From Mucidula mucida (lineage: Eukaryota; Basidiomycota; Agaricomycetes; Agaricales; Physalacriaceae), in assembly GCA_015501055.1 (NCBI GenBank), contig JADNYV010000019.1:310001-374000 (forward strand): a DNA stretch of 64,000 bases. The letters run 5' to 3'. The first letter of the stretch is position 1, and each line of letters begins with the position of its first letter. Positions 23,635 through 36,263 of this stretch are shown here, in pieces. A program made the translations under genes and the position numbers. A model generated the notes under the pieces. The model ran no database searches and was not told the origin of the DNA. It saw nothing but the letters and a program-made list of their open reading frames with translations.

Positions 23635-24183
23635 GACCATTGGGGACGCTCCGAGCAAACGACGGTGTCCGTCGGTAATAGTCTCATCAAGGATCTTGCG
23701 AATATTATTCCCAATTTTACTTCAGGAAAATTGGGTGCAGCGGTATAGAGGAGATATAACTGCACGTGTAGGGATCCGCGTCGTGTGTATAGACGGAGAC
23801 ACTTGTCGTTCGATATACTATTGGACGCGAAGTCCGTGGTCCCTTTCCCGCAAGGTTGAGCATATATGCCGCCAAGACCGAACGTTCTTCAGTGCCCTCG
23901 GAATTTGCGCCACAACTTTGACCTCAGTAATGTCTGACTATTTCCATTCGTTGCCCGCTTCACTTTAGTCTCAGACAGTCGAGGACGCAGTCGATTGCGT
24001 TGTCCTGTTGTTAACATCTGGTCTTGTCACCAAATTGACTGTCATCCCATGAGCCGGTCTTCCTCCATCTCCTCCATCGACCATCGGACCGCCTTATACA
24101 GTGGTCACGCAGCAGAAACCACTTCTCTTGTGTTACGTGAACAGTTCATGTGCACCGAAGCGGTTGTCTTCGATCCCCAGCAC

Positions 24184-24191
24184 TATATATT
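24184..24191 (+). promoter_or_regulatory. TATA box for the GH31 gene
   Basis: TATATATT at 24184, only about 35 bases before the start codon at 24222, implying a very short leader. Confidence 0.4.
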
Positions 24192-24221
24192 CACGACCGT
24201 CTTCCGAAAAGCTTGCCCAAC

Positions 24222-27200
24222 ATGACACTGAAAATTCTCAGCATCATCGTCCTAGTCGCCTCATGTGTACGCACAGTGGCGACCGCGGGCATATCACTCA
24301 CCAATGGATTCGAACGCGTCTACATCCAAGTCAGTACATGTCATCATCACGCTCATGACAAGATTCCTAGTTGACGAGCTTTCAGCCCTTTGGCCCGAAC
24401 GGAATCAGAGTGCGCTCTAGTCTCCACCGAGGACCCACTGGGCACGAGCTTTCTGCTCTCGTCGATCCTCCTCTTGAAGGACCCGGAGGAAATCAAGGTC
24501 TGACCGTCGACACGTCCATCGCATACTTGGGCAATGCCACGCTCGACAATGGCAACATACGCGTCGACGTGGTCAATGGCCGCCTCTTCTTCTCTCGGAT
24601 CGAGGGTAACGGGACAACAACACTACTCACGAATGAATTCATCGACACCAAGGCGCTCCCGTCCCGTTATTACACCCAGGATTTTAGGACCTCGAGTTTC
24701 TCGGCCCAGTTCTCGTTCTCTTCTCAGCCCGATGAACAGTTTTACGGCATGGGTCAGCAAGCGTGTTGTAGTGATCAGACCGTCAACAAGAAAGGTCAAG
24801 TGATAGACCTGATCAACTTTAACTCGCAAGTTCCCATCCCTGTGTACATGTCGAACAAGGTGAATTTTACAATTCGGCTTCCAAACCGCTCAACTTAACG
24901 CGTGTCCTTTCTTCCTTGCAGGGCTATCTGCAATTCTTCAATTATCCGGGACAAGGACGAATGGGTGCAGTATACTCACAGTTATATGAACTCTACATGC
25001 ATTAATACTGAGATTCAGAGTTTTCGCCGCGTAAAACTCGCTTCGAGGCTTCAGAAGCGACAGTCATCGATTACTGGATGTGAGTAAAAGTAGATCCGTC
25101 TTTGTTGAATTGTTACGTTCAACGTCTTTAGAACTGCAGCGACTCCTGGGGATTACGACGCCCTTCAAGATCAGTATACTGCTGTCACTGGTAAACCGTT
25201 CAACGGATTTTCCTTGAAGTGTAGTATTCATAACATTGACAGGCCGTCAACCCACTCCGCCGGACTTTTTGCTTGGGTATCAACAGTCAAAGTTGCGGTA
25301 CTGGAACCAGAGCCAGGTCATCGACGTCGCGCAGCGATTCCACGACGAACAAGTCAATGTATCCCTCCTTGTCGTCGGTAGGCCTTGTCATCAACAAGCT
25401 GCCTGAGATCCTCAACTCATTCCTTTCAGATTTCTTTGCCTGGCAATTCCAAGGGGACTGGTCCTTTGACCCGATGTATTTTCCCGACCCGGCTGCGATG
25501 GCCGCTCAAGTGAAAGAGCTAACTGGGGCGGAAATGATGGTCTCGTTGTGGCCTAGCGTCGAGGATCTGTCGGCCAATTATCTAACTCTGCAAGAGTCGG
25601 GACTTTTGGCGACTACGAGAGACGGAACGGGCATTCAGGATTCGTTTGCTGGCGCGTATGTTCGTTTGGGTTAGTCTGTATTTGCTTGCCTTGGTCGCCT
25701 TGATTATATCGTTTAAAGTGGACTCGACGAACCCGGCTGCGAGGGAGTTTCTGTGTGAGTAGTAGCTTCCGGTTGGGTACCGTTCCACCTTGATGGTCGA
25801 TACTGCTAGGGAAGCGATTGAACGATAGCTATTACTCGAAAGGGATTCATAATTTCTGGATTGACCAGGCTGACGGTGTGTGGATGCTTGTATAACTATC
25901 ACACAACAAACTTTATTCATTCAAGGTGGCTCTCTCGGCGAACCTTTCCTCAATAGTGAGTTATGGCATCATATTCACGATAACCATACTCAACTTTCTT
26001 GACAGACGGACAAGGCATAGCCGGTATACCCTACGGACGCACATTCACGCAGTACTTCACCGGGACGCAGGAGGCCACGGGCAAGATGTACCCTTGGTTT
26101 CAGGAAGCCGCGATCCACGAGGGCATGCGCAACCTTACCTCAACAACCATGTCGGCGTCGTGTCCGTACATGGCGCTCACGCGCAGCACGTTCGCCGGCG
26201 GGCAGCGCTGGTGCTCGTACCTATGGAGCGGCGATACGTCTGCGCGGTTTGACACGCTGACGCAGCAGATCACCGCTGGGGTGTCAGTCAGTGCATCGGG
26301 TATATCGTCGTGGACGCTGGATATTGGCGGTTTTGCGGGGTTGAATGTGGATACTGCGTTGGTGGGTTGGGAGTCGTCGTTTCGAGCGAGAGTTTCATGC
26401 TGATAAATGGGTGTTCGAAGGGTCGCGAGCTGTTCGTGAGGTGGTTCGGGATGGGTGTTTTCTTGCCATATGTGAGTATAATAATTCGTTACTGTCACGC
26501 TGAAAGTCTTAATCCCTCAAGACTCGTGTACATGGGTCTGTGTTTTTTGAAACGAGTGTTCAAGTGGGGCTGACAGTGACTTTGCGGTGTGCGCAGAGAT
26601 CGCCAGTGTTCGATCCCAGAGTCCAGCCCGCCGTTTGCTGGCAACAACTGCCCTAATGAGGTGCGTGCGTTTCGCGTGTACGCTGGTTGGATTTGACTTT
26701 CATAGCCTTGGGCGTATGGAGAGGATAATTTCGTTATACTCAAGAACGTACGTAACCAGCCTGAAGTGAGAGCAACTCCTGCTTAATCTCCACAAAAGTA
26801 CATTGCCCTGCGCTACCAACTCGTGCCCTACGTGAAGCGGCTATTTGAGATGCTGCAGGCTACGGGGAGGACCATAATGCGGCCGTTGTATTATGACTTT
26901 GCAGTGTCGGATGAGTTTGTTGTGTATGGGACAAGGGAGAATCGACCCGACATAGTCTTTCAATATATGTTTGGTAGGTATCGCCGAAACAACGTTGAGT
27001 AAGTTACTGAAAACGAGGCAGGACCCCGCTTGTTGATCTCGCCTGTTGGGGAAGCTGGGGTATCGTCCAAGGATGTCTATTTGCCGATGTTGCCTGCGGC
27101 GTGGGTTGAGCGAGGGTTCTCTTGGACGCATTGGTAAGTATCGTTTTGTGCAATTATATCACCGCGCTTAATTTGAACCAGGTGGACAGATGAAGATTAT

Positions 27201-27342
27201 GGTTTGGGGGACAATTTGTGAATATTAGCGCGCCCTTGGACCAGATACCGTGTTCTATCTGGGTTCGAAGGAGGATATCTTTCAGGGCAATGTGTGGAGT
27301 GCTTCGAGTTACCCTCAGACTTTCGTTAGACAATTTGATTGA
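24222..27342 (+). CDS. Secreted GH31 family glycoside hydrolase (alpha-glucosidase/alpha-xylosidase type)
   Basis: Eighteen exons, every intron GT...AG. The coding sum plus two missing bases gives 744 residues. The N-terminus is a signal peptide (MTLKILSIIVLVASCVRTVA). GH31 landmarks follow: QFYGMGQQACCSDQTVNKKG, TPPDFLLGYQQSKLRYWNQ, WQFQGDWSFDPMYFPDP, MMVSLWPSVEDLS. FWIDQADGG carries the catalytic nucleophile Asp. Then come LTRSTFAGGQRWCSYLWSGD with the acid/base Asp, WTLDIGGFAG, RELFVRWFGMGVFLPY and WAYGEDNF. Near 27208 a run of five Gs should be six to continue into FVNISAPLDQIP; near 27250 one more base is missing before VFYLGSKEDIF. Stop at 27340-27342. Taken literally, translation would stop at 27221, cutting the C-terminal beta domain. 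Exact substrate unknown; secretion suggests plant polysaccharide or oligosaccharide use. Confidence 0.93.
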
Positions 27343-27833
27343 CATCGTAGTTCTGACTTCGTAACAGCAATACGACGTGATTTCAACACGACTTGGGGTT
27401 TTCCTTAAACGTGCTTGTCTGTTCGCCACAAGTAAGTAGGAAAACCTTGCGGCGTTATGAAAACATACATCCGTCGTCCAAGTCAAAATGTTACGTCCGC
27501 ATTTGTTCCCATCGTCGTTTTGCCTTTCTGATAGTGCCCTCGTAACAAAGCAGTAGATGGCTTTTGAATCTTGTGAATTCCAGTGTTCATGATCATCTCG
27601 TGGGAGAACCAAAGTATTGTTGCATTGCAAAACTAATATGGCTAGTTAGGTATCCTACCTGACGTCTTTTAAGAGGAAACGCCAAGATAAGTTCACTATG
27701 TATCGAGCAATGAGTACTCCTCTGGTTGAAATCGATGGTAAAACGGATTTTTAAGGAATGAGGGTGAAGGTTGCACTCGTGCGATAAGGATAATTAGGTG
27801 TAGTAAAGTAAATGCGGAGGGAGATCTTGCGGA
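27343..27833. other. Convergent intergenic region
   Basis: Between the 3' ends of the GH31 gene and the F-box gene. A minus-strand open frame at 27154-27630 overlaps the end of GH31 and has no family resemblance. Confidence 0.4.
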
Positions 27834-29234
27834 CTACCACGAGTCATCGATTTCCGGCACAAGAGCAAACTCTTGGTGCTCGGGAATGTCTGGCGAGGCA
27901 GTTCGAGAGGCGCCCCTGTGTGCGGCGAATCGCGAACCAAATCCAAAGCCGAACCCGCGCCCAACGCGAGGCTTTACGGGCGGCCAAGGACGCTGCTCAT
28001 GCGTGCTCCGGTCAAAGATAACATCCACGCCGGGCCGGCATTCCTTCACGAGGTTCGCATGATCGACGCAATAGGAGCCGTTCAGGTGGACGGTGTGGAG
28101 GACGGGGCAGGGTAAGCTTTCTCCGTAGTTTTTGGCCAAGAATCGCGCCAGTTGACGGAAGCCCTCGTCGCTGCTCGTCATGTATATGTCCTCCAGTCGC
28201 TTCATTCGGCCCAGACACCATTCCCACGTCTGAACGTCTTCGTTCTCCCAATGAAGAGTGAGACCCATAAATTCGAGGATTTTCACGGACCACTCCGAGC
28301 ACCCGTGAGCTAGAAGCTTGCTGTTGAGCACCTCCAGGGAGCGTACGAGCTCTGAAGTTGCCCCGACGCGTTTTCCATCAAGATCATTGATGCGCAATTC
28401 TTCGAGTGCGGGGAGGATAAACGCTTCCAGGAGCAGCGGGACGCGATTGGTACGCAATGACAGGCGTTTGAGCGTAGGTAGGTATAGCTCAGTTGGGAGT
28501 TCGGGATGTGTGCTGTCCACGACACGAGCGGAGACCTCTAATTCGTGTAGACACGGGGCAGCCTGTATAATCTGCAGGAGCTGGGTCAAAGATATGGGAG
28601 GGGCCCGGAGGGGCCGGACGACACTGAGTGCCTGGAGATTGTGCAGATCCGGTGTATATACCGACGGCAGAAGGTGATTGGTCAGTTGCAGGGATTTCAA
28701 CTGAGGAAGGAGTGTGAGGGAATGGAAAACGGACGACGCGGCCGATGCAGCAGGAGGGCCCGGTTTGTCACCAGATATGCGAATGCGAAGGGTTTTTAGA
28801 GGGAGTTGTGATGAGGAGGGGGAGAAGGGCAGTGGGCAGTAGAGTGCACGAAGAAAGGAGTGTGCGGCTTTTTCCGTTTGAGAGCGTACATTGAGGTATC
28901 CGATGCGAGCCGTGTTGTGTTGGAGAAAAGCGACCAAAAATTGATGCGACTCGGCGAAGCTCGTCGTCTGCCCTTCGATGTCTATATACAAGTCGACACA
29001 GCATGCACCGGCAAGGGAGAGCCAAAGCCCAGCCTTGCGTATCACCTCCCGTTCTCCTCTCTGGCTGACAGAGAGACGCAAACTGTCCAGGCGCGTGGGG
29101 TGCTAAGTACCACGCTGCGGAATCGTTTGCAGACCATCGACAGTATGACTGGGGCATCAGGACAGTAGTGGGCAATGATAGAATATGTCCCCTAACAGCT
29201 CGGGGGGCATGTCTGTGATACCGAGTGATGACAT
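27834..29234 (-). CDS. F-box / leucine-rich protein (frame interrupted near the N-terminus)
   Basis: Start 29234 with the F-box core DMPPELLGDIF at residues ~8-18, followed (after a frame change near 29179) by the second half ILSMVCKRFRSVVLSTPRAW. A further one-base change near 29057 leads to the 400-residue body, which has irregular leucine-rich repeats (LPQLKSLQLTNHLLPS, LYLPTLKRLSLRTNRV, ILPALEELRINDLDG). It ends with a basic, Phe/Gly-rich tail. F-box proteins present substrates to SCF ubiquitin ligases, the repeats binding the target; such genes are highly expanded in agaricomycetes and the target is unknown. Single exon. Adding two and one bases at the two sites gives exactly 468 codons. 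Could be a decaying family member, or assembly error. Confidence 0.75.
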
Positions 29235-29830
29235 TGATTGTCTAAACGTAGATCAGGTTAGTCGTGATGTCTCTGGAATTGATACGCTTATAGGCGTACC
29301 GAGGGAGAGCGGATGGGGACCATGAAGGATGTGAAGTTGACGAGTATTTACAAGGAAAAATAACGAACTCATGAAACACAAGGTAACCACAACCCAATTC
29401 CGCACGATCGGCAGCTTGTTCCGGGTCTGGAACATTGGAGACCATTTCAGATTTCTCGCGCGTCCTGGCAGCAATTTGTAGTAGCTGAGATTATCGGATT
29501 ATCAGTACGCTTTCCCAAGAGATGTGTGATCCCTGTGGCACCGTTACGCTGAACGAAAGAGACGAAAGAATCAAGGTTGAGTCGGCACATCGGCAAATAA
29601 GTAGCTTTCGATCACCTGAGGAGCCCGCAAGCAAGCTGTCTTGTGCCTCCTGTCAGTCATCTACCGCTGCCGACCAAGGTCAACGCGTCACGCGTCAAGC
29701 TTCAAGTTTCATGACAGACATTATTATTAGTCGGTAAGTTCTGTAGTCATTACTGTCTAGTGTGGGTGCGCTGCCGTGCGCAGATATATCAATGCTCAAT
29801 ATGTATACAAAACCAACGGCTCCACGCCAT
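29235..29830. other. Intergenic between F-box gene and transcription factor
   Basis: 0.6 kb, promoter side of the F-box gene and 3' side of the transcription factor. Short open frames only. Confidence 0.4.
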
Positions 29831-31855
29831 CTACGTTCTAACTTCTGCATAGGCAGTCTGAATTTGATTGAGCTGGTATCCTTCCAAAAACGTGAGGACT
29901 CCAAGATATGTAAACAAAGAAATCGTACTCATAAGGGGGCAACTTCGCTCGAATGGCATCATGTCCGTCAGGCCACCGTCAATCAGCGCCTTGAGAGAGG
30001 CTACACCCTCGGCTTCGCCCAATGGTGTTCTAACGGAGTTCAACTGCTCTAGCTCCTCGAAGAGGAATTGACTGGCAGACACCCAAATTGTCTACACAGT
30101 TCAGTCAAGAGAAAAACGTAAGGCGATTGAACTACTCACTCCCATTATTGGGTTTATGAACTGAGTCACGGAACCCAGATGAGTAGCAGAAACCATCCGG
30201 AAAATATCCCTCGCTGCAGTCAGCACTTTCTGTCTAGACTCTGGCCTTGTCTTAGCAAAGACACCATGCAGCTGCAAAATAGCGCTGTGCGTCAAGCTAT
30301 GCGCTACGAAAAGTCTTCGCAGTTTGCTAGGTGTACGGTTAGCCAACTGGGTCGGTGGCGTCAAACTTTTCTTCAACTCTTCAATGCGATCGTCCACAGC
30401 CGAGAACGCGGCTTGGAAGACTGAAGATTCGCCGGCGCTCATGTCTAAATTGGGCAGGTTAACGTTCAGACTAAGAGTCGAGGGGACAAGGCCAATGGTG
30501 TAGTCACCTGCATGCCAAGATCCTATCAAATCATTGGCCCGTTCCCATAACAAAGCCGCCTTGCTAAACTGAGACATGGTCGACGAATCTGGGCTTCCAG
30601 CCGGAACACCGTTCAAAAAGTTCTGAAAAGTGTTGCTACTCCTCATGTTCGTTGGATAGCCTCCCTGTAAGATATATATATGAGTTACGGCCCCCAGTCT
30701 ATGGGTGGGTATGAACATCACCTTCTCGTAATCCTCCTGTTCGAGTGGCCACGGAGTATCAAGGTGGCCGCCTTCAGTGTTGGCGGGGCATGGAAAATTA
30801 GGGCCCGAAGCCAGAGCGACCGACCAAGATTTATCCATCGCCAAAGCAGTCCAACAGGCGTACACGCGCTCGCCCTCTTCAATAGGATCCATGGTGGCGG
30901 CCAAAGCGGTGATGGGGACAGTTTGTGGGGTTCTGCTCCTTACTTTACTGAGGCCAGCAGCCATCCCGATAGACATAGCGGCGGATATATGATATCTCCC
31001 TTCCAAAAAACGCCCGTATGCAAGAAAGTAATGCGAGAGGAGGATCTCTGCTTGGATGGTCTGCATGACTCTTCCAGGATGCGAACTGGAGAGCGACGTG
31101 ACGACTTGGGTGAGCGCACGGGAGAGAAAGGCGCCTTGATGCGCAATCAGGGAGGGAGTGGCAGAAAAGTGAATGCCCCATAGATAGGCAGCGGACAAGA
31201 GTGCAGGTATGGGGCGCGTATGGTTACCTAACGGATGCGCGCCAAGTGCGGCTGTTCGAAAGCGGGCTGGATTCAGGAAGAACCCAACTTCTGACGCATA
31301 TGTCAAAAAGTGGTCGATTCTAGTATGAAGTGGTCGACGCTCGGATGAACACCCCGGATGTATGTGTTCACTCACAATCGCGTTCTCATCGGGACCGCAG
31401 GTTCCCGTGCTGTCCACCAACCATCAGGAGGGACATCGTCAAACACAGGCACTACACATAATATAGCAACACGACGTAGAAAGGGAGAGTCCAGACTAAC
31501 CAGTTTGTTGTTGTAAGTAGGGCTGGTGAAGGAGTATCGGAGAACCAATGTTTTCTGAAACTTGTGGATTCTCAAGTTCGTAAATTCGCGCCTCCACTCT
31601 CGCGATACTTTCCTCTAGAATCTCCATCCGCGAACGTCCTTGATCGGTGTATTGGCAGTCGTCGGGTCTTCGAGAACGACTGCACTGTCCACAGATCGGA
31701 CGTGCACCATCACATCGCTGTCAACATCAAGGTTCAGAATCCGAACAAACGAAGACTGGTATTAGACTGTGTACCATCTTACGTCGTCTACAGTAGATAC
31801 AGGCTTGGCCCCTCTGAAGGCCGGGTGCTCCAAGATTCGACGTCGCACGAGACAT
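29831..31855 (-). CDS. Zn2Cys6 fungal transcription factor
   Basis: Five exons (31855-31775, 31717-31501, 31451-31376, 31319-30140, 30091-29831) in consistent phase, 604 residues. The zinc cluster is at residues ~19-50: ACIYCRRRKM then RCDGARPICGQCSRS and DDCQY, giving the six Cys of the binuclear cluster, split by the first intron as is common. A short coiled coil follows (MEILEESIARVEARIYELE) for dimerisation. The middle part is the fungal-specific transcription factor domain: AEILLSHYFLAYGRFLEGRY, then EEGERVYACWTALAMDKSWS. Nuclear DNA-binding regulator, target unknown. Neighbours (F-box, GRGG protein) give no pathway hint. Intact. Confidence 0.92.
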
Positions 31856-33848
31856 GGAAGCTAAACTTATGTTTACGAGGTGAGTGTTCAGGGCAGGAGG
31901 AAGTGTTGTTAGGGATTTAGATACTCAGCGCGCAAGCCTTTTTATACCGTCTCGGATATTGCAAACGGCAAGCATTTGTGCCCGACGCATCCCAACAGCC
32001 AATAATGACGCATCGAAGTCTCTGTAAGATGGCTGATACATCGTGCAAACTTCTTGATAACACAGAACAATCGCGTACGGCTGCGCGCAAGTGCTCCTAC
32101 CCGACGTTGTACGTGAAGTGAAGAACGTCACTTGCTTTGGATCGCCAACACGCATTGTCCGGTGTATTTCACCTCATTGTATACTGGGCGACGAGGTGAA
32201 CTTGAAGGGGCCGATCCGTCATGTCCATGGAGTCCGAGATCAGCGTATACACAGTACACAATCAACGACGTGATCCACCATTTCGAAAAACATCGGAAGT
32301 GTAGCGCCGATCGCACAATGCTATCTGTGACTAACAATATGTTGTCCTTCGATTTCAACGAATAGGACGTGGCGCACCGCAGGATTTGTAGGACCAGAAG
32401 CTCCGACTCGCATACTCGCATACTGGGTCAACTTGGACACGTCTAGGAGTCTGTAGACGCGTCAACTCGAGACCGCTACGATGCATCACTCATCCAAGTT
32501 CAATACAGACACCGGCTATCAAAGGAGCCGGTAATGCCTGCAGTTCAACTCTTGCCTCGGGGGTCGGTCTCCTGAGGCTTACACTGAAAGATGAAGGACG
32601 TTAGATGTTAGAGTCCGACGGACTCTAGTATATCTATGAAGCGGACGCGTCGGGCTACGTCATGAAAGTCGGCCGCTTCATCTAAACGCGTTGAGTCAAG
32701 ATACCTGGCGCCAGTTTCCAGAGGAGTAACCCAGGATGCACGCCCAGACACAATCGATTGCTTCGTAGTCTTCGACATAGACAGTGCCCGAGATGGTTGG
32801 TAGCAGGATTGGCGGCCGGCAGACGGGAAAGTCCAGTTCGCGCAGGTTCGGTAACGGAAATTCTACCCATAGTCCGCTGGTCGCTCGCTCGCTCGCGCGA
32901 TGCTCCCTCCAAAATCAAATCTAACCGACTGGCGACAATTTCCAGCCTGGTAGATAACCTGTGGACGGATGCGGTCAAGGTGGGATTTTGGTAGAAAGCT
33001 AAGCGTAAAGTGAGGGTTGCGGGCACGTGGCAGCGACTGGGATGATTGATCGAGCGGAGAACGAAACCGTTTATCCTCAAAACTTCAGTCCTTCCTCTTG
33101 AACTTCGACGTGTTTTGAGGTGCGTTTCCTTGTAGCTTCATTTTCTCTTGGCATACGACGAGCAGACTCAAACTGGCTCCCAGCTTACATCCCTCGGTCT
33201 TCGGGCAATCCATCATGGAACGTTTTGATATCATCTACAGGATATATCAGGCCATATATCCTTTGTGACTACAAGCTCATCCTGATCTTTTGAGCGTTTG
33301 AGAGAAGTGCCTGCATATCCATGATATGCCGACATCACGCCTGTTCCTGGTGGGTCAAGAAAACCCTAAATGGTCAAGATTGAACGTACTACATCACTTT
33401 GACATCACCAGTACGTCGCGTCTTTGATATGCTTTCTATCTATATTTCATGCTCACCGGGCTTCATCAGTTCATCAGAAAGCAATTTTGTTCGACATTCC
33501 GTGTACAACCTCGGCGCCTGAACGTATCCATGAATTCCACAGTCAAAAGCCCGTCAAATCAGCCGTCAGCCCAGCGTTGTTTAAATATCACTGCGCATAC
33601 CATCGATATCATGATGGTCAAAATGACTCTCCTTCTAGTCCAACCCGGTGTCCATACGTCAGGCAATCGATCCGCTTATATTTACACCGAGAAATATCTC
33701 TCGTTGCCCAGTAAGAAGTCTGCATCAGCAACTGGTACGGCCACGAGTGATGGATCCGAAAAGGTGCGGTCTCTATACCACTATTCATGTAAAACCATCA
33801 ACATTTTCGGTCCCAGGTTGACGGCCTTTCTTCTTGAAGACCTCCAAC
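31856..33848. other. Gene-poor 2 kb with palindromes
   Basis: No supported gene. Open frames at 32128-32421 and 32682-33080 (minus) look like noise. Contains the palindromic block described at 32609-32681. The distal part is the promoter/leader of the gene at 33849. Confidence 0.35.
32609..32681. repeat. Palindrome pair
   Basis: TAGAGTCCG-A-CGGACTCTA (32609-32627) is a perfect 9-base inverted repeat around one base. It is followed by ATGAAGCGG (32636-32644) pairing with CCGCTTCAT (32673-32681). It could be a regulator binding site or a hairpin; no gene is adjacent within 1.2 kb. Confidence 0.5.
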
Positions 33849-35868
33849 ATGTCACTAGACACGAACGAGTTTGGCGACGCGGGTCCGACCACCAGACCAA
33901 AGGTGAGCATCATGTTCCTCATGTTCCCGCGGATGGGTTCTGAGATCGGTGATGCTTCAGTCATCTACACCTCCCTTTCGACGTAATTCATTTCGTGCAA
34001 TGATATCAACTGCACTCGAGTCCAAATCGTTTCTTATAATGGAGAAGACACCGTCTCCAACCTTTTTGCCTCACCCCTCCTTTAGCCAGGCCAGTATGGC
34101 GAGTTCAATAGCGTCCTCGAGCTCCTCCATCGTCTTCACGACCAACATGGCGCAAAGTAGCTCACACTCATCGATCCCTGGAATTCCAGATGAATTCGAA
34201 GGGCCGCCGGAAACGTTCCATCCTGTCTTCGGTAAGATCGTCACGACGTGCGTGTGGTTGGGATACTTATCATATTTGATATCAGTCGGCAGGCACAGGC
34301 ATACGACTTCTTTACTCATTATCTCGTCCAGTGGAGCTTCATCATTGCGCTCCGCAGAAGGTGACGAGGAAATGAAGCCAGCCGTTCGCGTCGTTGGTCG
34401 CGGCGGGTTGGGATCGCGACCTCGGAAACATCATGTAGCCCATTCGGATGGTGCTATACAATCTACCTCGCCAGCTACGTCGCCGACGAGCGACAAGTTC
34501 CCCTCCAGCATCCACACGGCCGATTCTCTTCTCAAGGATGGAAAGGATGGAAAACCCGTCGTGCGGGTCGCGGGAAGAGGCGGTTCGGGTTCATTCCGTC
34601 TTATTTCTTCGAAGAAGTCGAAAGCATCCATGAAAATGAAGAGCAAACCATCTCTTCCTTCTCTATCAGAAGCACATACATATCCTCCGCCACCTCCGCC
34701 AAAAGACTTTCCTAAACTTGGTGAACCCGGCCCATCTACATCCTCTGCCAGACCTCGTCTCACTTCTACGACCACGTCAGCCTCGCCAGCTACCGCGGAG
34801 AAACCGAATTTGGTCCGCTATGGTGGACGCGGCGGAGCAGGATCGCGTCCTCGTCACGTTAGTGTCGACTCCAAGAGCGGAGTATCCACTGTCCACGCGC
34901 CACAACTCAAGTTACCGCTCAAGTGGAAATCGAAAGACAGGAAGGGCAAGTCGCGTGCCCGAGCTGACAGTCAGTCAAGCGTAGGGGTAGACTGCATCGT
35001 TGGTGATAATGCTTCAGAAGTCAGCTCAATGCATTTCGCCCCCATCGTTCTTCCCCTTCCGAAACCCGTTCCGCCGCCCCCGCAACCATTCACTGATACC
35101 GCATATGATGACCCTCCTCCCTCCCCGTCGCCGGTTGATCCCAACGCCCCATCCTTGCCTCCTCCAAGTTCAGTTTCATCTTCCGGGGTTTCCGAAACGC
35201 CTCGTACACGCCGCATCAAACTCGCCAAAACCCTTGGGGAAAATCCCTACGCAGATGGAGGCAACTTTGTTTTCGTCCGGGCATCCAACGCAACACGACG
35301 AGAGTCGATTCGCATGTCCGGAAGGACGATGAAGCCTTCATTGTCATTGGACAATGCCGCCGCTTCGACTCGTCCTCTTACCCGTGAACATTTCTCCACC
35401 GCGTACCGGAAACCATCTCAGAGAAAGGAGCTTCCGGTTTTGCCGGTTACGCTGGATGTGAAGGAGGCGCCCGACACGTTACCTACGCAGGTCTTCCATT
35501 CGGAGCCAGTCACAGAGGAGGTCGACTGGGTGGATGACAAGTTTGAGCCGGAGAACTACCACAACAGGTCGGTGTCGATGATCGTTTTCTCGGACCCTCC
35601 TTCTCCAGCCCCTCCTGCTTTCGAAGAGTCCGAGTCCGAGTACTCGGAGCACGCCTTCAGTAGTCCGTTCAGTCGGCCTGATACGCCATTTTCCGACGCA
35701 CTTGGCCCCAAAATGCTCTCACTTGAAGGCGTAGTGAAAGCGGATTTGATGACTGATCCACAGGGTTTTTACATCTCACGAGATGAGAAGCACGCTCAGC
35801 ATGGATGGATAGGACAGTGGAACCGCAAGGATATGCGGGAGGTTTTGAGCGGGTTGAGGGAACTATAA
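33849..35868 (+). CDS. Long disordered protein with three GRGG repeats (DUF3602-like motif)
   Basis: Three exons (33849-33902, 33961-34231, 34286-35868), 635 residues. The protein is Ser/Pro-rich and mostly disordered. Three copies of one motif are spaced through the first half: VRVVGRGGLGSRPRKH, VRVAGRGGSGSFR and VRYGGRGGAGSRPRH. This resembles the GRGGAGN signature that I associate with fungal DUF3602 proteins. The C-terminus has an acidic Ser-rich region (EESESEYSEHAFSS) and a compact end (DPQGFYISRDEKHAQHGWIG). The second intron is 54 bases, in frame and stop-free, so the unspliced frame is also open; the GTAAGA donor and TATCAG acceptor favour splicing. Function unknown. Confidence 0.76.
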
Positions 35869-36263
35869 CAAGCCGATCGAAGTCCTTCAGACATTCCTTT
35901 GTTTACTATGGATATTCACATTCTTAATTGTGTTACTCTTCAATCGAAGGTGCTTCGCGAGATGCATGTTAACGAACGAAGGAGTAGGTCGGACAGGGCG
36001 GTTCGCAATCGTACCCTCGGGGAAGGGGAGGGCTTGTTATCGCTGAAATGCCATGAACGGTTGCTTTTACAGCTCGACGTTGTACCCAAATTCGGAAGAT
36101 TTCTAGAGAGGCTAATCAGAACCTACTTAAAACTAGCGAGTCGCTTTGGCTTTGCAGTGTTGGACGAGGGCGATAACCATCATCGGAGACGGAAATGGAA
36201 AAAACACTCTATTCAAAGAAGTCTTCAACATAACGTAGTAGTTGGGCCAGCGCTACAACACCT
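35869..36263. other. Intergenic, convergent
   Basis: Between the GRGG-repeat gene (plus) and tandem copy 1 (minus). The open frame 35899-36318 reads through both untranslated regions and is not considered real. Confidence 0.4.

Larger units (their letters stand above)
23449..24221. other. Divergent promoter region of sec2 and the GH31 gene
   Basis: No gene. Contains a TATA element for each gene (23624-23634 minus, 24184-24191 plus). An upstream ATG on the minus strand opens a tiny reading frame before the sec2 start. Confidence 0.45.
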
